Shown here piece by piece: positions 24,143 to 34,870 of a stretch of 64,000 nucleotides of DNA (positions are counted from its first letter, which is position 1; each line of letters begins with the position of its first letter). Below the pieces are notes generated by a model. The model ran no database searches, was not told where the DNA came from, and worked only from the letters and a program-made list of their open reading frames with translations. Source of the stretch: Saprospiraceae bacterium (GTDB lineage: Bacteria > Bacteroidota > Bacteroidia > Chitinophagales > Saprospiraceae). The stretch spans positions 124,001 through 188,000 of the forward strand of contig JADKKF010000004.1 in the NCBI GenBank assembly GCA_016720635.1, in the 5' to 3' direction. The translations under genes were made by a program, and so were the position numbers.

Positions 24143-25153
24143 ATGAAAAGAAAAGATTTTTTGAAAGGTGCGGGACTAGCAGGTTTGGGATTGACACTTC
24201 CGTTGTCCAAATTGTCCGCTGAGTCAAATGCCGCAGAACTTCCCAATGCATGTACATTGATACCTTCGGAAACTGCTGGGCCATTTCCTTTGGATTTAAC
24301 GGCAAATACTTATTATTTCAGACAAGACATCCGAGAGTCTCAACAAGGAACACAACTGAATCTTAAGCTAAAAGTATTGGGGTTGGCCAATTGTGCTCCT
24401 ATGACGAATGTAAGGGTTAATGTATGGCACTGCACCAAAGATGGTGTGTATTCTGGATATAATACCGCCAATAATCCTGGAGATGCCAACTCAAAATATC
24501 TAAGAGGATACCAGTTCACAAATGCAGATGGCGAAGTAGAATTTACTACAATTTTTCCAGGTTGGTACAATGGAAGGATAGCCCATATACATTTTCAAGT
24601 GTATGTGAGTTCTGCGTACTCTGCGGTATCTCAATTGACCTTTCCCATTGCGGCAAAAAATGCAGTATATGCCGCAGCACCCGCACTATATACTAAGGGA
24701 GCAGACCCATTGAGTTATAGTGGGGACAATATATTTTCAGATGGCTATGCACTACAAATAGCTACCCTGACACCCAATACAGCTACAGGTGGTTATGACT
24801 CCTACTTGGAAATATCTGTTCAAGGATCTGGAACTTTGGGAGTTGGCCATATCGAAAAAGAAACTTTCAAAGTCTTCGAAATGGGTCAAAACATCCCAAA
24901 TCCATATGCATCAAATACTAAGGTAAGAATAGATTTAAAGCAAAGCTCCGATGTAAAGATGGAATTGTGGGATCTTTCTGGAAGAAAAGTTGGTACAGTT
25001 TTTGAAGAACAAAATAAAGGCGTAGGAATTTTTGAGGTGGACATCAATCCAGCGAATTTTGGACTTCCTGCGGGTAATTATATTTATCAATTTGAAGCAG
25101 CCAATAGCTCTGGGGTATTTAGAATGCCAAAAATGATGACCTTGGCAAAATAA
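24143..25153 (+). CDS. Secreted intradiol-dioxygenase-like protein with T9SS tail
   Basis: A 336-residue protein with three parts. A Tat-like leader (MKRKDFLKGAGLAGLGLTLP) comes first, although with KRK in place of the twin Arg. Next is an intradiol ring-cleavage dioxygenase-like domain of about 200 residues: ETAGPFP, VNVWHCTKDGVYSGY, GWYNGRIAHIHFQVYV, with the Tyr/Tyr/His/His iron-ligand positions present. A ~85-residue C-terminal type IX secretion sorting domain ends it (MGQNIPNPYASNTKVR, then LWDLSGRKVG, then LPAGNYIYQFEA). It should be exported and displayed at the surface. The substrate is unknown; catechol-type compounds are the family norm. Confidence 0.82.
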   Translation: MKRKDFLKGAGLAGLGLTLPLSKLSAESNAAELPNACTLIPSETAGPFPLDLTANTYYFRQDIRESQQGTQLNLKLKVLGLANCAPMTNVRVNVWHCTKDGVYSGYNTANNPGDANSKYLRGYQFTNADGEVEFTTIFPGWYNGRIAHIHFQVYVSSAYSAVSQLTFPIAAKNAVYAAAPALYTKGADPLSYSGDNIFSDGYALQIATLTPNTATGGYDSYLEISVQGSGTLGVGHIEKETFKVFEMGQNIPNPYASNTKVRIDLKQSSDVKMELWDLSGRKVGTVFEEQNKGVGIFEVDINPANFGLPAGNYIYQFEAANSSGVFRMPKMMTLAK

Positions 25154-25208
25154 AAATAGCATCGTAGCGAGGGTTTTATTAAGTGAAAAATAAGTTTATT
25201 ATGCGTGG

Positions 25209-25420
25209 TCGATGACTTTTGTTGATTAGTCATCGGCCATTTTGCATTTGAATGGATAAACATGGCATGCGTCAGGGGTAGTAATGGTCGATCCTATAAG
25301 GTTTTTGTTGTTAAGGGATCGAGTCTCATCCAGTATGGTGAGACGGATCTCGTCCGAAGGACGAGAGAACCCATGGATGACCCGACCGAGTGAAACGAGG
25401 GGACGCCCAAAAAATACAAA
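25209..25420. repeat. GC-rich structured intergenic element with serial hairpins
   Basis: The gap after the dioxygenase gene contains three perfect hairpins in series: CGATGACT...AGTCATCG (25210-25235), GTCTCA...TGAGAC (25323-25344) and CTCGTCC-GAA-GGACGAG (25349-25365). These are followed by AACCCATGG and GACCCGACCGAG-type sequence. A reverse-complement relative with the same GTCTCATC, GAACCCATGG and CCCGGTCCG parts lies at 59835-59940. It is distinct in composition from the neighbouring genes. Confidence 0.5.
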
Positions 25421-25421
25421 C

Positions 25422-25452
25422 AAAAAAGCCCCGAAAAATACATCTCGGGGCC
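25422..25452 (-). terminator. Rho-independent terminator of the rpoBC operon
   Basis: On the minus strand GGCCCCGA and TCGGGGC form a stem around an AT-rich loop, followed by six T residues. It lies just downstream of the rpoC stop at 25474. Confidence 0.85.
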
Positions 25453-25473
25453 TTTCTATATTTAAACTAAATA

Positions 25474-28400
25474 TTAACGCTGCAATGGCTCTACATAATC
25501 CTCTTCATGGATATACTTTCGGTTGTTCCCTTCGGCACCCATGACATAAAAATCATTGTATTCTTTAAGTCCAGTACCCGCTGGAATTCTCTTTCCGACG
25601 ATAACGTTCTCCTTAAGACCATTGAGTACATCCGTTTTGGCGCTGATGGCCGCATGGCTCAATACTTTTGTAGTCTCTTGGAATGAAGCCGCAGAAATCC
25701 AACTCACTGTACCCAAAGACGCCCTTGTAATCCCTTGAAGGATTGGCTTGGAAGTAGCTGGGACCGCATCTCTGAACTGAACGATTTTCTTGTCATTACG
25801 CTTTAAGAAAGAATTTTCTTCTCGCAATTGTCTGATACTTGCCAACTGACCTGGGCTATATTTGGTCGAATCACCTGACTCCACAACGAATTTCTTATCA
25901 TAAATCCAGTCGTTGATTTCCAAAAATTCGTATTTTTCTACTGATTCGCCTTCTAAGAAAGTAGTATCTCCTGGATCTTCAATCAATACCCTACGCATCA
26001 TCTGGCGTACGATCACCTCAAGGTGCTTATCGTTGATGGAAATACCCTGTGCACGATAAACCTCTTGAACACCGTTCACCAAATACTGTTGTACAGCGAA
26101 TGGCCCTTTGATGTCTAGGATATCGATCGGCGCGATAGAACCATCAGAAAGTGGTGTACCCGCGCGGATAAAGTCACCTTCTTGTACCAAGATATGCTTA
26201 GACAAACCGATCAAGTACTTGCGTTTTTGCCCATCTTTACCTGTGACAGCGACCTCACGGTTACCTCTCTTAATGGCACCAAAAGATACAATACCGTCGA
26301 TTTCAGCTACAACAGCGGGGTTGGAAGGATTTCTAGCCTCGAAAAGCTCGGTAACCCTAGGTAAACCACCCGTGATATCCGTAATCTTACCCAAGTTTCT
26401 AGGGATTTTGGAGATCTTAGTACCAGCTACGATGGTAGCTCCGTCCTCGATCGCCAAGTAAGCACCCACTGGCAAGTTGTATGATCTCAATTCATCACCC
26501 TCTGCGTTGAGAATTTTGATGGTTGGGATTTTCTTTTTGTTCTTAGATTCGATGATAACTTTTTCAGCAAATCCTGTCTGGTCATCTCTTTCTATACGAT
26601 AGGTTACCCCTTCTTCGATGGAATCGAACTGTGCGATACCCGCGAATTCAGAAATGATAACGTTGTTGAAAGGATCCCACTCGCAGACTACGTCTCCACG
26701 AGAAATTTTTTGGTTGTCTTTTACTTGAATATTCGCTCCATAAGGGATAAACATGGTTGTGAAAATTTTACCCGTTTTAGGGTCAACTATTCTGATTTCA
26801 CCCGTTCTAGATAATACAACTTCCTGCTCACCTACTTCATCTGCCGATTTAACGGTACGAATATCATCGAACTCTAATTTACCATCGAATTTAGAGATCA
26901 ATTCCGATTCTGACTTGGTGATGGAAGCGATACCCCCAACGTGGAAGGTACGAAGTGTCAGCTGTGTTCCTGGTTCACCGATGGATTGGGCTGCGATAAT
27001 ACCCACGGCATCACCTTTCTCGGCGATTCGGCCAGAAGCCAAATTTTTGCCGTAGCATTTTGTACATACCCCTCTTTTGGTTTCACAAGTCAATACGGAA
27101 CGAATCGCAACGATTTCGATACCGATATCTTCCATGTGGTTGGCCATATCGCGAGTGATATATTCACCAGCAGCCAATATCAATGAATCATCAACTGGGT
27201 GATAAACATCGTGTAACGTGTATCTTCCTTGTATTCTATTAGAAAGTGAGTCGATAACTTTTTCGTTGTCTTTTAGTGCAGCCATTTCAATACCTCTCAA
27301 CGTATTGCAATCCTCCTCGTTGATTACTACGTCGTGGGCTACATCGACAAGACGACGGGTCAAATAACCCGCATCAGCTGTTTTCAAGGCTGTATCCGCG
27401 AGACCTTTTCTAGCACCGTGGGTCGAGATAAAGTACTCCAAAACCGACAATCCGTCCAAGAAATTGGATAAGATTGGATTCTCGATGATGGCAGCTCCAG
27501 TATCGCCTGACTTTCTTGGTTTAGCCATAAGTCCTCTTAGACCGCAAAGCTGCTTGATCTGTTGCTTTGATCCCCTTGCACCCGAGTGAAGCATCATATA
27601 AACCGAGTTAAAACCAAGTTTATGTTCTGCCAACTCCTTCATTAAATTTTCGGTGATGGTATTATCGGCATATGTCCATTTATCGATGATCTGATTATAA
27701 CGCTCGTTGTTGGTGATAAGACCCATGTTGTAGTTGTCCCAAACCTCATCCACCTCTATTTGGGCATCTCTCAACGTATCTGCCTTCAAGGTAGGCGTTA
27801 TTAGGTCCCCAAGATTGAAAGAAAGACCACCTTTGAATGACCAGTAGAAACCAAGTTCTTTGATCTTGTCCAAGAAGGTTGCAGTCACTGCAAAATCTGT
27901 ACGATTGATTATGTCTTGAATGACGATCTTCAATGCACGCTTGGTCATCAACTCGTTGATGTAAGGTACCATTTCAGGTACGGCTTGGTTGAATAGAACA
28001 CGACCAACGGTAGTTTCTATCAAACCAATTTTCATTTCACCACCTACTTCTATTCTTGATTTAACTTTGATACCAGCATGAAGTTCAACTTTACCTTCGT
28101 TGAAGGCAATGATTACTTCTTCTGGGCTATAAAATTTCATCCCCTCTCCTCTTACTTTAACGGTGTCAGTTGACTTTTTCTCTTTTGTTAAATAGTACAA
28201 TCCAAGAACCATGTCTTGAGAAGGCAAAGTCACTGGAGAACCATCTTGAGGGTTCAACATGTTGTGAGCTGCCAACATCAAAATTTGAGCTTCAAGGATA
28301 GCAGATTGACTTAAAGGTACGTGTACCGCCATTTGGTCACCGTCAAAATCCGCATTGAAAGCACCACATACCAATGGGTGCAACTGAATAGCTTTTCCTT

Positions 28401-29769
28401 CTATCAACCTTGGTTGGAATGCTTGAATGGAAAGTCTGTGTAGCGTCGGAGCACGGTTGAGTAACACTGGGTGACCTTTGAGGATGTTCTCAAGGATTTC
28501 CCAGATTACTGGATCTTTTTTATCTACTAGCTTTTTAGCACTTTTTACCGTTTTAACGATACCTCTTTCGATTAATTTTCTGATGGCGAATGGCTTAAAC
28601 AATTCTGCTGCCATTCCCTTAGGGATACCGCACTCTTGCAATTTGAGCGTAGGACCAACCACGATAACCGAACGACCTGAATAATCCACCCTTTTTCCAA
28701 GTAGATTCTGTCTAAAACGGCCTTGTTTTCCTTTTAAGATATCGCTCAAAGATTTCAAAGCCCTTCCACCTTCTGCCTTTACAGCATTGGATTTACGAGA
28801 GTTGTCGAATAATGAATCGATGGCTTCTTGAAGCATCCTTTTTTCATTACGCAAAATAACCTCAGGAGCCTTTATCTCCAGCAATCTTTTTAATCTATTA
28901 TTTCTGATGATAACCCTTCTGTACAAGTCGTTCAAATCCGAAGAAGCGAACCTACCCCCATCTAGTGGAACCAAAGGTCTCAATTCCGGTGGAATAACTG
29001 GAAGATACTGAATGATACACCATTCTGGTTTGTTTTCAGTATGAGTTTGTCCTTCTCTGAATGCTTCAACGATTCTCAATCGCTTAAGTGCCTCAGATTT
29101 TCTCTGTTGGGAAGTTTCAGTAGCTGCTTGGTGGCGAAGGGCGTAGGACAATTGATCTAGATTCAATCTAACCAATAAATCTCTTATAGCTTCGGCACCC
29201 ATTTTTGCTACAAACTTGTCAGGATGATTATCCTCCAACAACTGATTATCCTTTGGCAAGGTATCGATGATGTCAAAATATTCTTCTTCTGTCAAAAGGT
29301 CGAGGTACTTCGATCCTTCATTTTCTTTGACACCTGGATTAATCACCACGTATCTTTCATAATACACGATGGTTTCCAGTTTTTTGGATGAAATACCTAG
29401 TAAATATCCAATTTTATTTGGCAATGACTTGAAAAACCAAATATGAACAACTGGAACAACCAATTTTATATGACCCATTCTTTCACGACGTACCTTTTTC
29501 TCGGTAACTTCTACTCCACAACGGTCACACACGATATTTTTATAACGAATACGCTTGTATTTTCCGCAATAACATTCATAGTCCTTGATAGGTCCAAATA
29601 TTTTTTCGCAGAAAAGACCATCTCTTTCAGGCTTATATGACCGGTAGTTGATGGTTTCAGGCTTCAAAATTTCACCATATGATCTCTCAAGTATCTCATC
29701 TGGCGAGCACAAGCTGATGGATATGGTATCAAAATTTTGATTTGTCTTTAAAATTCTATTATTTGACAT
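25474..29769 (-). CDS. rpoC: DNA-directed RNA polymerase subunit beta'
   Basis: A 1431-residue catalytic subunit of RNA polymerase. I take ATG 29769 (MSNNRILKTNQNFD) as the start; the open frame extends upstream but only into the intergenic space after rpoB. An N-terminal zinc site is visible (CYCGKYKRIRYKNIVCDRCG, residues ~66-85), as is the magnesium-binding NADFDGDQM (~residue 473) and a second zinc-like cluster CETKRGVCTKC later. It is intact, follows rpoB by ~28 bases and is terminated by a strong hairpin. With rpoB it forms the polymerase core. Confidence 0.97.
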   Translation of the reverse strand: MSNNRILKTNQNFDTISISLCSPDEILERSYGEILKPETINYRSYKPERDGLFCEKIFGPIKDYECYCGKYKRIRYKNIVCDRCGVEVTEKKVRRERMGHIKLVVPVVHIWFFKSLPNKIGYLLGISSKKLETIVYYERYVVINPGVKENEGSKYLDLLTEEEYFDIIDTLPKDNQLLEDNHPDKFVAKMGAEAIRDLLVRLNLDQLSYALRHQAATETSQQRKSEALKRLRIVEAFREGQTHTENKPEWCIIQYLPVIPPELRPLVPLDGGRFASSDLNDLYRRVIIRNNRLKRLLEIKAPEVILRNEKRMLQEAIDSLFDNSRKSNAVKAEGGRALKSLSDILKGKQGRFRQNLLGKRVDYSGRSVIVVGPTLKLQECGIPKGMAAELFKPFAIRKLIERGIVKTVKSAKKLVDKKDPVIWEILENILKGHPVLLNRAPTLHRLSIQAFQPRLIEGKAIQLHPLVCGAFNADFDGDQMAVHVPLSQSAILEAQILMLAAHNMLNPQDGSPVTLPSQDMVLGLYYLTKEKKSTDTVKVRGEGMKFYSPEEVIIAFNEGKVELHAGIKVKSRIEVGGEMKIGLIETTVGRVLFNQAVPEMVPYINELMTKRALKIVIQDIINRTDFAVTATFLDKIKELGFYWSFKGGLSFNLGDLITPTLKADTLRDAQIEVDEVWDNYNMGLITNNERYNQIIDKWTYADNTITENLMKELAEHKLGFNSVYMMLHSGARGSKQQIKQLCGLRGLMAKPRKSGDTGAAIIENPILSNFLDGLSVLEYFISTHGARKGLADTALKTADAGYLTRRLVDVAHDVVINEEDCNTLRGIEMAALKDNEKVIDSLSNRIQGRYTLHDVYHPVDDSLILAAGEYITRDMANHMEDIGIEIVAIRSVLTCETKRGVCTKCYGKNLASGRIAEKGDAVGIIAAQSIGEPGTQLTLRTFHVGGIASITKSESELISKFDGKLEFDDIRTVKSADEVGEQEVVLSRTGEIRIVDPKTGKIFTTMFIPYGANIQVKDNQKISRGDVVCEWDPFNNVIISEFAGIAQFDSIEEGVTYRIERDDQTGFAEKVIIESKNKKKIPTIKILNAEGDELRSYNLPVGAYLAIEDGATIVAGTKISKIPRNLGKITDITGGLPRVTELFEARNPSNPAVVAEIDGIVSFGAIKRGNREVAVTGKDGQKRKYLIGLSKHILVQEGDFIRAGTPLSDGSIAPIDILDIKGPFAVQQYLVNGVQEVYRAQGISINDKHLEVIVRQMMRRVLIEDPGDTTFLEGESVEKYEFLEINDWIYDKKFVVESGDSTKYSPGQLASIRQLREENSFLKRNDKKIVQFRDAVPATSKPILQGITRASLGTVSWISAASFQETTKVLSHAAISAKTDVLNGLKENVIVGKRIPAGTGLKEYNDFYVMGAEGNNRKYIHEEDYVEPLQR

Positions 29770-29797
29770 TTTTACAAATTTCAAAAAGTAAAAAAAA

Positions 29798-32700
29798 TTA
29801 AACCGAAGGCATTTTTTCAAATTTAACGTCCAAAGCAAGACCTCTCAGTTCTTGAACCAATACGTTGAATGATTCAGGAATATTAGGTTCTGGGACGTTA
29901 TCTCCCTTGACAATGGCTTCATAAGCTTTTGCTCTACCGATGATATCATCCGACTTGATGGTAAGCAATTCTTGTAAGATATAAGAAGCACCATAAGCTT
30001 CGAGTGCCCATACTTCCATCTCTCCAAATCTCTGACCCCCGAATTGAGCTTTACCACCCAAAGGCTGTTGAGTAATCAAAGAATAAGGGCCGATAGAACG
30101 CGCGTGCATCTTATCATCAACCATGTGAGATAATTTAAGCATATAAATAACTCCAACCGTAGCTTGCTGGTGGAATCTATCGCCTGTCTCACCATCATTC
30201 AAATAGGTCTGACCATAGGCAGGTAATCCCGCTTTTTCTATGTATTGTTCGATTTCATCCAAACTAGCACCATCAAAGATTGGGGTAGCAAATTTTACGC
30301 CCAATTTCAAACCAGCCCAACCCAGTACGGTTTCGAAAATCTGTCCTAAGTTCATCCTCGAAGGTACACCTAGTGGGTTAAGAACGATATCAACTGGAGT
30401 TCCATCATCTAGGAAAGGCATGTCTTCCATCCTTACGATTCTAGACACGATACCTTTGTTTCCGTGACGACCAGCTAATTTGTCCCCTACTTTTAATTTT
30501 CTTTTTTGTGCAAGATATACTTTGGCCAATTTTAATACACCAGTTGGAAGTTCGTCTCCGATAGAGATATTAAATTTCTCTCTTTTATAACGACCTACTT
30601 CTTCACTGTGTTTTATGGAATAATTGTGTAATAGCTTGGCTACCAAGCCATTAACTTTAGCATCATCTGTCCAGTTGGAATAATCAACGTTACTGAAGTC
30701 AAAATCTTTGAATGTATTCTTGGTAAATTTTGTGCTGCGTGGCAAAATCTCCTCGCCCAAAATTCCCTTGACATTATTAGAGGATTTATCTCTCAATAAA
30801 ACTAATAATTTATCAACCAAAACAGTTCTCAACTCGTTGATGATGACCTTGTGGTCCTCTTCCAATTTATTTAAGATATCCTTTTCAGATTCCTTTTGAG
30901 ACTTATCTTTCTTAGCTCTAGCAAAAATTTGCTTGTCGATCACGATACCAGCGGTCGATGGTGGTGCTTTCAATGAGGCATCCTTAACATCCCCAGCTTT
31001 GTCTCCGAAGATAGCTTTCAACAATTTTTCTTCAGGAGTTGGATCGGTTTCTCCTTTAGGAGTAATTTTTCCAATTAGGATATCTCCTTCTTTTACCCAA
31101 GCTCCGACTCTAATGATTCCATTTTCATCTAGGTCTTTGGTTGTTTCTTCTGAAACGTTCGGGATATCATTGGTCAATTCTTCCTCTCCCAATTTGGTAT
31201 CTCTCACATCCAACTCGAAATGTTCTACGTGCAAAGAAGTAAAAATATCGTCTTTAACTACTCTCTCAGAAATAACGATTGCATCTTCAAAGTTATAACC
31301 TTTCCAAGGCATGAACGCCACTTTTAGGTTTTGACCCAAAGCCAATTCGCCTTTTTCTGTAGCATAACCATCGGTAAGAATCATACCTTTATGTACTCTA
31401 TCCCCTTTCTTGACGATAGGTCTTTGGTTAATACAAGTTCCTTGATTCGTTCTGATAAATTTCGTAAGATTATATTTCTTCGTAGCATTTTCAAAACTAA
31501 CCAAAGTATCGTCGTCAGAAACGTCATATTTGATAACAATCTGATTGGCATCCACGTATTCAACAGAGCCCTCCCCTTCTGCATTCAGGAGCATATTGGA
31601 GTCGCGAGCAACTTTTCCTTCTAGACCAGTTCCTACGATTGGGGATGCTGGTTTTACGAGAGGAACAGCTTGACGTTGCATGTTAGATCCCATCAAAGCA
31701 CGGTTGGCATCATCATTTTCCAAGAAAGGAATAAGAGAAGCTGAAACCCCTACAATTTGATTTGGAGCAACATCCATATAATCCAATTCATCTGGCCCTA
31801 AAACTGGGAATTCCCCACTTTCCCTGGCTTTTATTTTATCAGATGCGAAAATACCTTTATCGTCCACCACTGAATTTGCTTGAGCAATTTTCATGGTATC
31901 TTCATTCTCAGCGGACAAATAAGTTGGCGCATTGTTTAGATCAACAATACCCTTTTTCACTTTACGATAAGGAGTCTCTAGAAATCCCATACTGTTGATT
32001 TTCGCGTGAACACATAGCGTAGAAATCAAACCAATATTTGGTCCTTCGGGCGTTTCAATCGTACATAGACGACCATAATGTGAGTAGTGAACGTCCCTAA
32101 CCTCAAATCCAGCTCTCTCTCTAGATAAACCTCCTGGTCCTAGCGCTGAAATACGTCTTTTGTGCGTGATTTCAGATAATGGATTGGTTTGGTCTAAGAA
32201 CTGAGAAAGTTGAGATGTTCCGAAAAATGAATTAATTACTGAAGACAAAGTTCTAGCATTGATCAAATCAACTGGAGTAAAAACTTCATTGTCTCTAACG
32301 TTCATTCTCGCGAATGGTCCTAGCCATCCTAGCGAGATCCACGCCAAATTGTGCAAAAAGCTGTTCTCCAACTGACCTTACCCTTCTGTTAGATAAGTGG
32401 TCAATATCATCGATTTCAGCATTTTGATTCATCAATTTTACCAAATAGCTAACTATTTCGATAATGTCTTCCTTTGTTAAGATTTGGACAGTATTTGGCG
32501 TAGTTAGACCTAGCTTTTTATTGACTTTATATCGGCCAACATCACCTAGATTATATCTTTTGTCGGAGAAAAATAATTTTTCAATGATACCACGAGCTGT
32601 CTCTTCATCTGGTGGATCGGTTCCTCTAAGTTGTCGGTATATATATTCCACCGCTTCTAATTCACTAGAAGATGGATCTTTTTGTAAAGTGTTGTATATG

Positions 32701-33635
32701 ATAGAATAGTCATCAGAAACCTCTTCTTTCTGAACAATAATGGTGCTAGAACCAGATTCTAAAATCAATACAATGTTTTCTTCATCGATGATAGAATCAC
32801 GCTCCAGAATTATTTCATTACGCTCTATGGTAACAACTTCTCCAGTGTCTTCATCAACAAAATCTTCCGTCCATTTCTTCAACACACGGGCAGCCAATTT
32901 TCTTCCGATGGCAGCTTCAAGGTTTTCTCTTGTAGATTTAATTTCTTCAGCGAGGCCGAAAATATTCAAAATATCTTTATCCGAGTCAAAGCCAATGGCT
33001 CTAAGCAAGGTCGTAACTGGGAACTTTTTCTTTCTGTCGATATAGGCATACATCACAGTATTGATATCCGTAGCAAATTCCATCCAAGCCCCTTTGAAAG
33101 GAATGACTCTAGCGGAATAAATTTTGCTTCCATTAGGGTGGAAAGTTTGTGAGAAAAACACCCCAGGAGATCTGTGCAATTGGGATACTATGACTCTCTC
33201 AGCACCATTGATGATAAAAGTCCCCTTAGGCGTCATATAAGGTATATTGCCTAAAAATACGTCTTGGATTATGGTTTGGAAATCAATATGCTCCTCATCG
33301 TTACAAGACAACTTTAATTTGGCTTTAAGAGGAACACTATATGTCAAACCTCGATACATACACTCTTCGATGGTGTATCTAGGTGGATCTACATAATAAT
33401 CGATAAACTCCAAAACGAAAATATTTCTTGAATCCGAAATTGGGAAATTTTCTTTAAAAACGGAAAAAAGCCCTTCATTGATTCTATTTTCAGGAGTAGT
33501 TTCAAGCTGAAAGAATTCTTGGAAAGACTTAATCTGAATATCCAAAAGGTTAACTGTTTCCTCTGGCAAACGGATTTTCCCAAAATTAATTCTTTGCGCT
33601 TCTGCTTTTGTATAAATTGCTGCTGAATTCTTCAT
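29798..33635 (-). CDS. rpoB: DNA-directed RNA polymerase subunit beta (broken by a 2-base deletion)
   Basis: Two overlapping frames together give a full-length beta subunit of about 1279 residues, usual for Bacteroidota. The N-part (from ATG 33635) runs through ...GVDLARMARTIRE; the C-part resumes at MNVRDNEVFTPVDLINARTL. At 32305-32310 the DNA reads CGCGAGAATGAAC where an intact RERMN would need CGCGAGAGAATGAAC: one GA unit of a GA run is missing. The C-part includes the rifampicin-region motif FFGTSQLSQFLDQTNPL and the SALGPGG loop. Since the gene is essential and otherwise perfect, an assembly error is most likely. Confidence 0.93.
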
Positions 33636-33718
33636 AGATTTTTACCAAATATGGTTTTTCAAATTAATGAATTTAGGTCCTTATTATTTTGAATACAATG
33701 CAAAAAACATAAGGCCTA

Positions 33719-33738
33719 GGAGATGGATGAACATCTCC
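33719..33738 (-). promoter_or_regulatory. Hairpin between rplL and rpoB
   Basis: GGAGATG-GATGAA-CATCTCC is a perfect 7 bp stem with a 6-base loop, in the ~226 base gap between rplL and rpoB and about 85 bases upstream of rpoB on the minus strand's downstream side of rplL. It has no U-tract, so it is not a simple terminator. Attenuation or RNase processing between rplL and rpoB occurs in other bacteria and would be a plausible use. Confidence 0.35.
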
Positions 33739-33861
33739 CAAGCCGATATAATTTTTATAAATATAATCTAAGGTATGTACTCATAGATAAGTTGAACAAT
33801 TGGGGTTAGAAGTGAAAAAACTTTTCCAAATTTTTGGAAAAGCAACTAATTGGCCAACCAA

Positions 33862-34236
33862 TTACTTAATTTCCACCTCAGCACCAGCAGCCTCAAGGGC
33901 AGCTTTCAATTGCTCAGCTTCTTCCTTAGATACTCCGTTCTTAACAGGAGCAGGAGCCGCATCTACTAAGTCCTTAGCCTCTTTCAAGCCCAAACCTAAT
34001 AAATTCTTTACTTCCTTAACTACATTAAGTTTTGCTTGTCCACCTGATTTCAATATTACATCGAAAGCAGATTGAGCAGCTGGAGCATCTCCACCACCAG
34101 CAGCAGGGGCAGCAACAGCTACAGCAGCAGCTGCAGGCTCTATCCCATAATCATCTTTTAGAATAGCAGCAAGTTCATTAACTTCCTTAATTGTTAAGTT
34201 TACTAATTGTTCTGCGAAAGCTTTTAAATCAGCCAT
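33862..34236 (-). CDS. rplL: 50S ribosomal protein L7/L12
   Basis: A 124-residue acidic stalk protein with the N-terminal dimerisation helix (LVNLTIKEVNELAAILK), an Ala/Gly/Pro-rich flexible hinge and the conserved C-terminal domain containing KLNVVKEVKNLLGLGLKEAK and LVDAAP. It binds to L10 and recruits translation factors. Length is normal. It follows rplJ by 80 bases. Confidence 0.97.
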   Translation of the reverse strand: MADLKAFAEQLVNLTIKEVNELAAILKDDYGIEPAAAAVAVAAPAAGGGDAPAAQSAFDVILKSGGQAKLNVVKEVKNLLGLGLKEAKDLVDAAPAPVKNGVSKEEAEQLKAALEAAGAEVEIK

Positions 34237-34316
34237 TTTTTAATCTTTTTTAATTTTTGAATAAAATTTTTGTCTAATATATGCGATAGACTTGGAAGCC
34301 ATCATAATTTGGACAA

Positions 34317-34847
34317 TTAAGCTCCTTTTTCTTGAAGGGTCTTAACTATTCCTGCTAGTTTTCCTGCACTTGATGTAAGCGCCGAAATAACATTTTTACC
34401 TGGTGATTGCAACAATCCGATGATTTCGCCCACCAATTCTTCTTTGGATTTAAGTTTAGCCAAAATTGATAAAGACTCATCACCGAAGTAAATAGCTGAA
34501 TCAATATAAGCTGCCTTAATTTCTGGTTTTGTCAATTGCTTACCTCTGAATTCTTCTAAAAGTTTTGCAGGGGCATTTGCAACATCTGTAAACATCAATG
34601 CAGTTGGTCCGTGTAATTTTTCAAATAACGGAGTATAATTCTTCTCGATTGGCTCCCCTTCCAAAGCTTTTTTGACCAAAGTATTTTTTACAACTTTAAT
34701 GTCAATATTTCTTTGAAAACAAAGTCTTCTCAATTTGTTAACTTGCTCAACTGATAAAGAAGATGCATCAGTGATATAGAAAAAAGCACTATTTGTGATT
34801 TTTTCTCTCAAATATGCAATTTCTTCTGTTTTGTCTTTTTTAGTCAT
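34317..34847 (-). CDS. rplJ: 50S ribosomal protein L10
   Basis: A 176-residue protein: KTEEIAYLREKITNSAFFYI, LSVEQVNKLRRLCFQRNIDI, VKNTLVKKALEG, and a C-terminal helix that anchors L7/L12 dimers (LTSSAGKLAGIVKTLQEKGA). It forms the base of the ribosomal stalk on 23S rRNA. It starts 23 bases after the rplA stop. In many bacteria L10 autoregulates the rplJL message; I see no clear leader structure to support that here. Confidence 0.96.
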   Translation of the reverse strand: MTKKDKTEEIAYLREKITNSAFFYITDASSLSVEQVNKLRRLCFQRNIDIKVVKNTLVKKALEGEPIEKNYTPLFEKLHGPTALMFTDVANAPAKLLEEFRGKQLTKPEIKAAYIDSAIYFGDESLSILAKLKSKEELVGEIIGLLQSPGKNVISALTSSAGKLAGIVKTLQEKGA

Positions 34848-34870
34848 GTCTGTATAATTTTAGAAATTGC

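Noticed and set aside
25484..33600. Long frames on the plus strand opposite rpoC and rpoB
   Set aside because: They are shadows of strongly constrained coding sequence and show no protein-family features or start context of their own.
29798..33635. Split rpoB as an intein or a programmed frameshift
   Set aside because: No inserted sequence and no slippery site or structure; the two frames join exactly at a missing GA unit, and other essential genes show similar indels.
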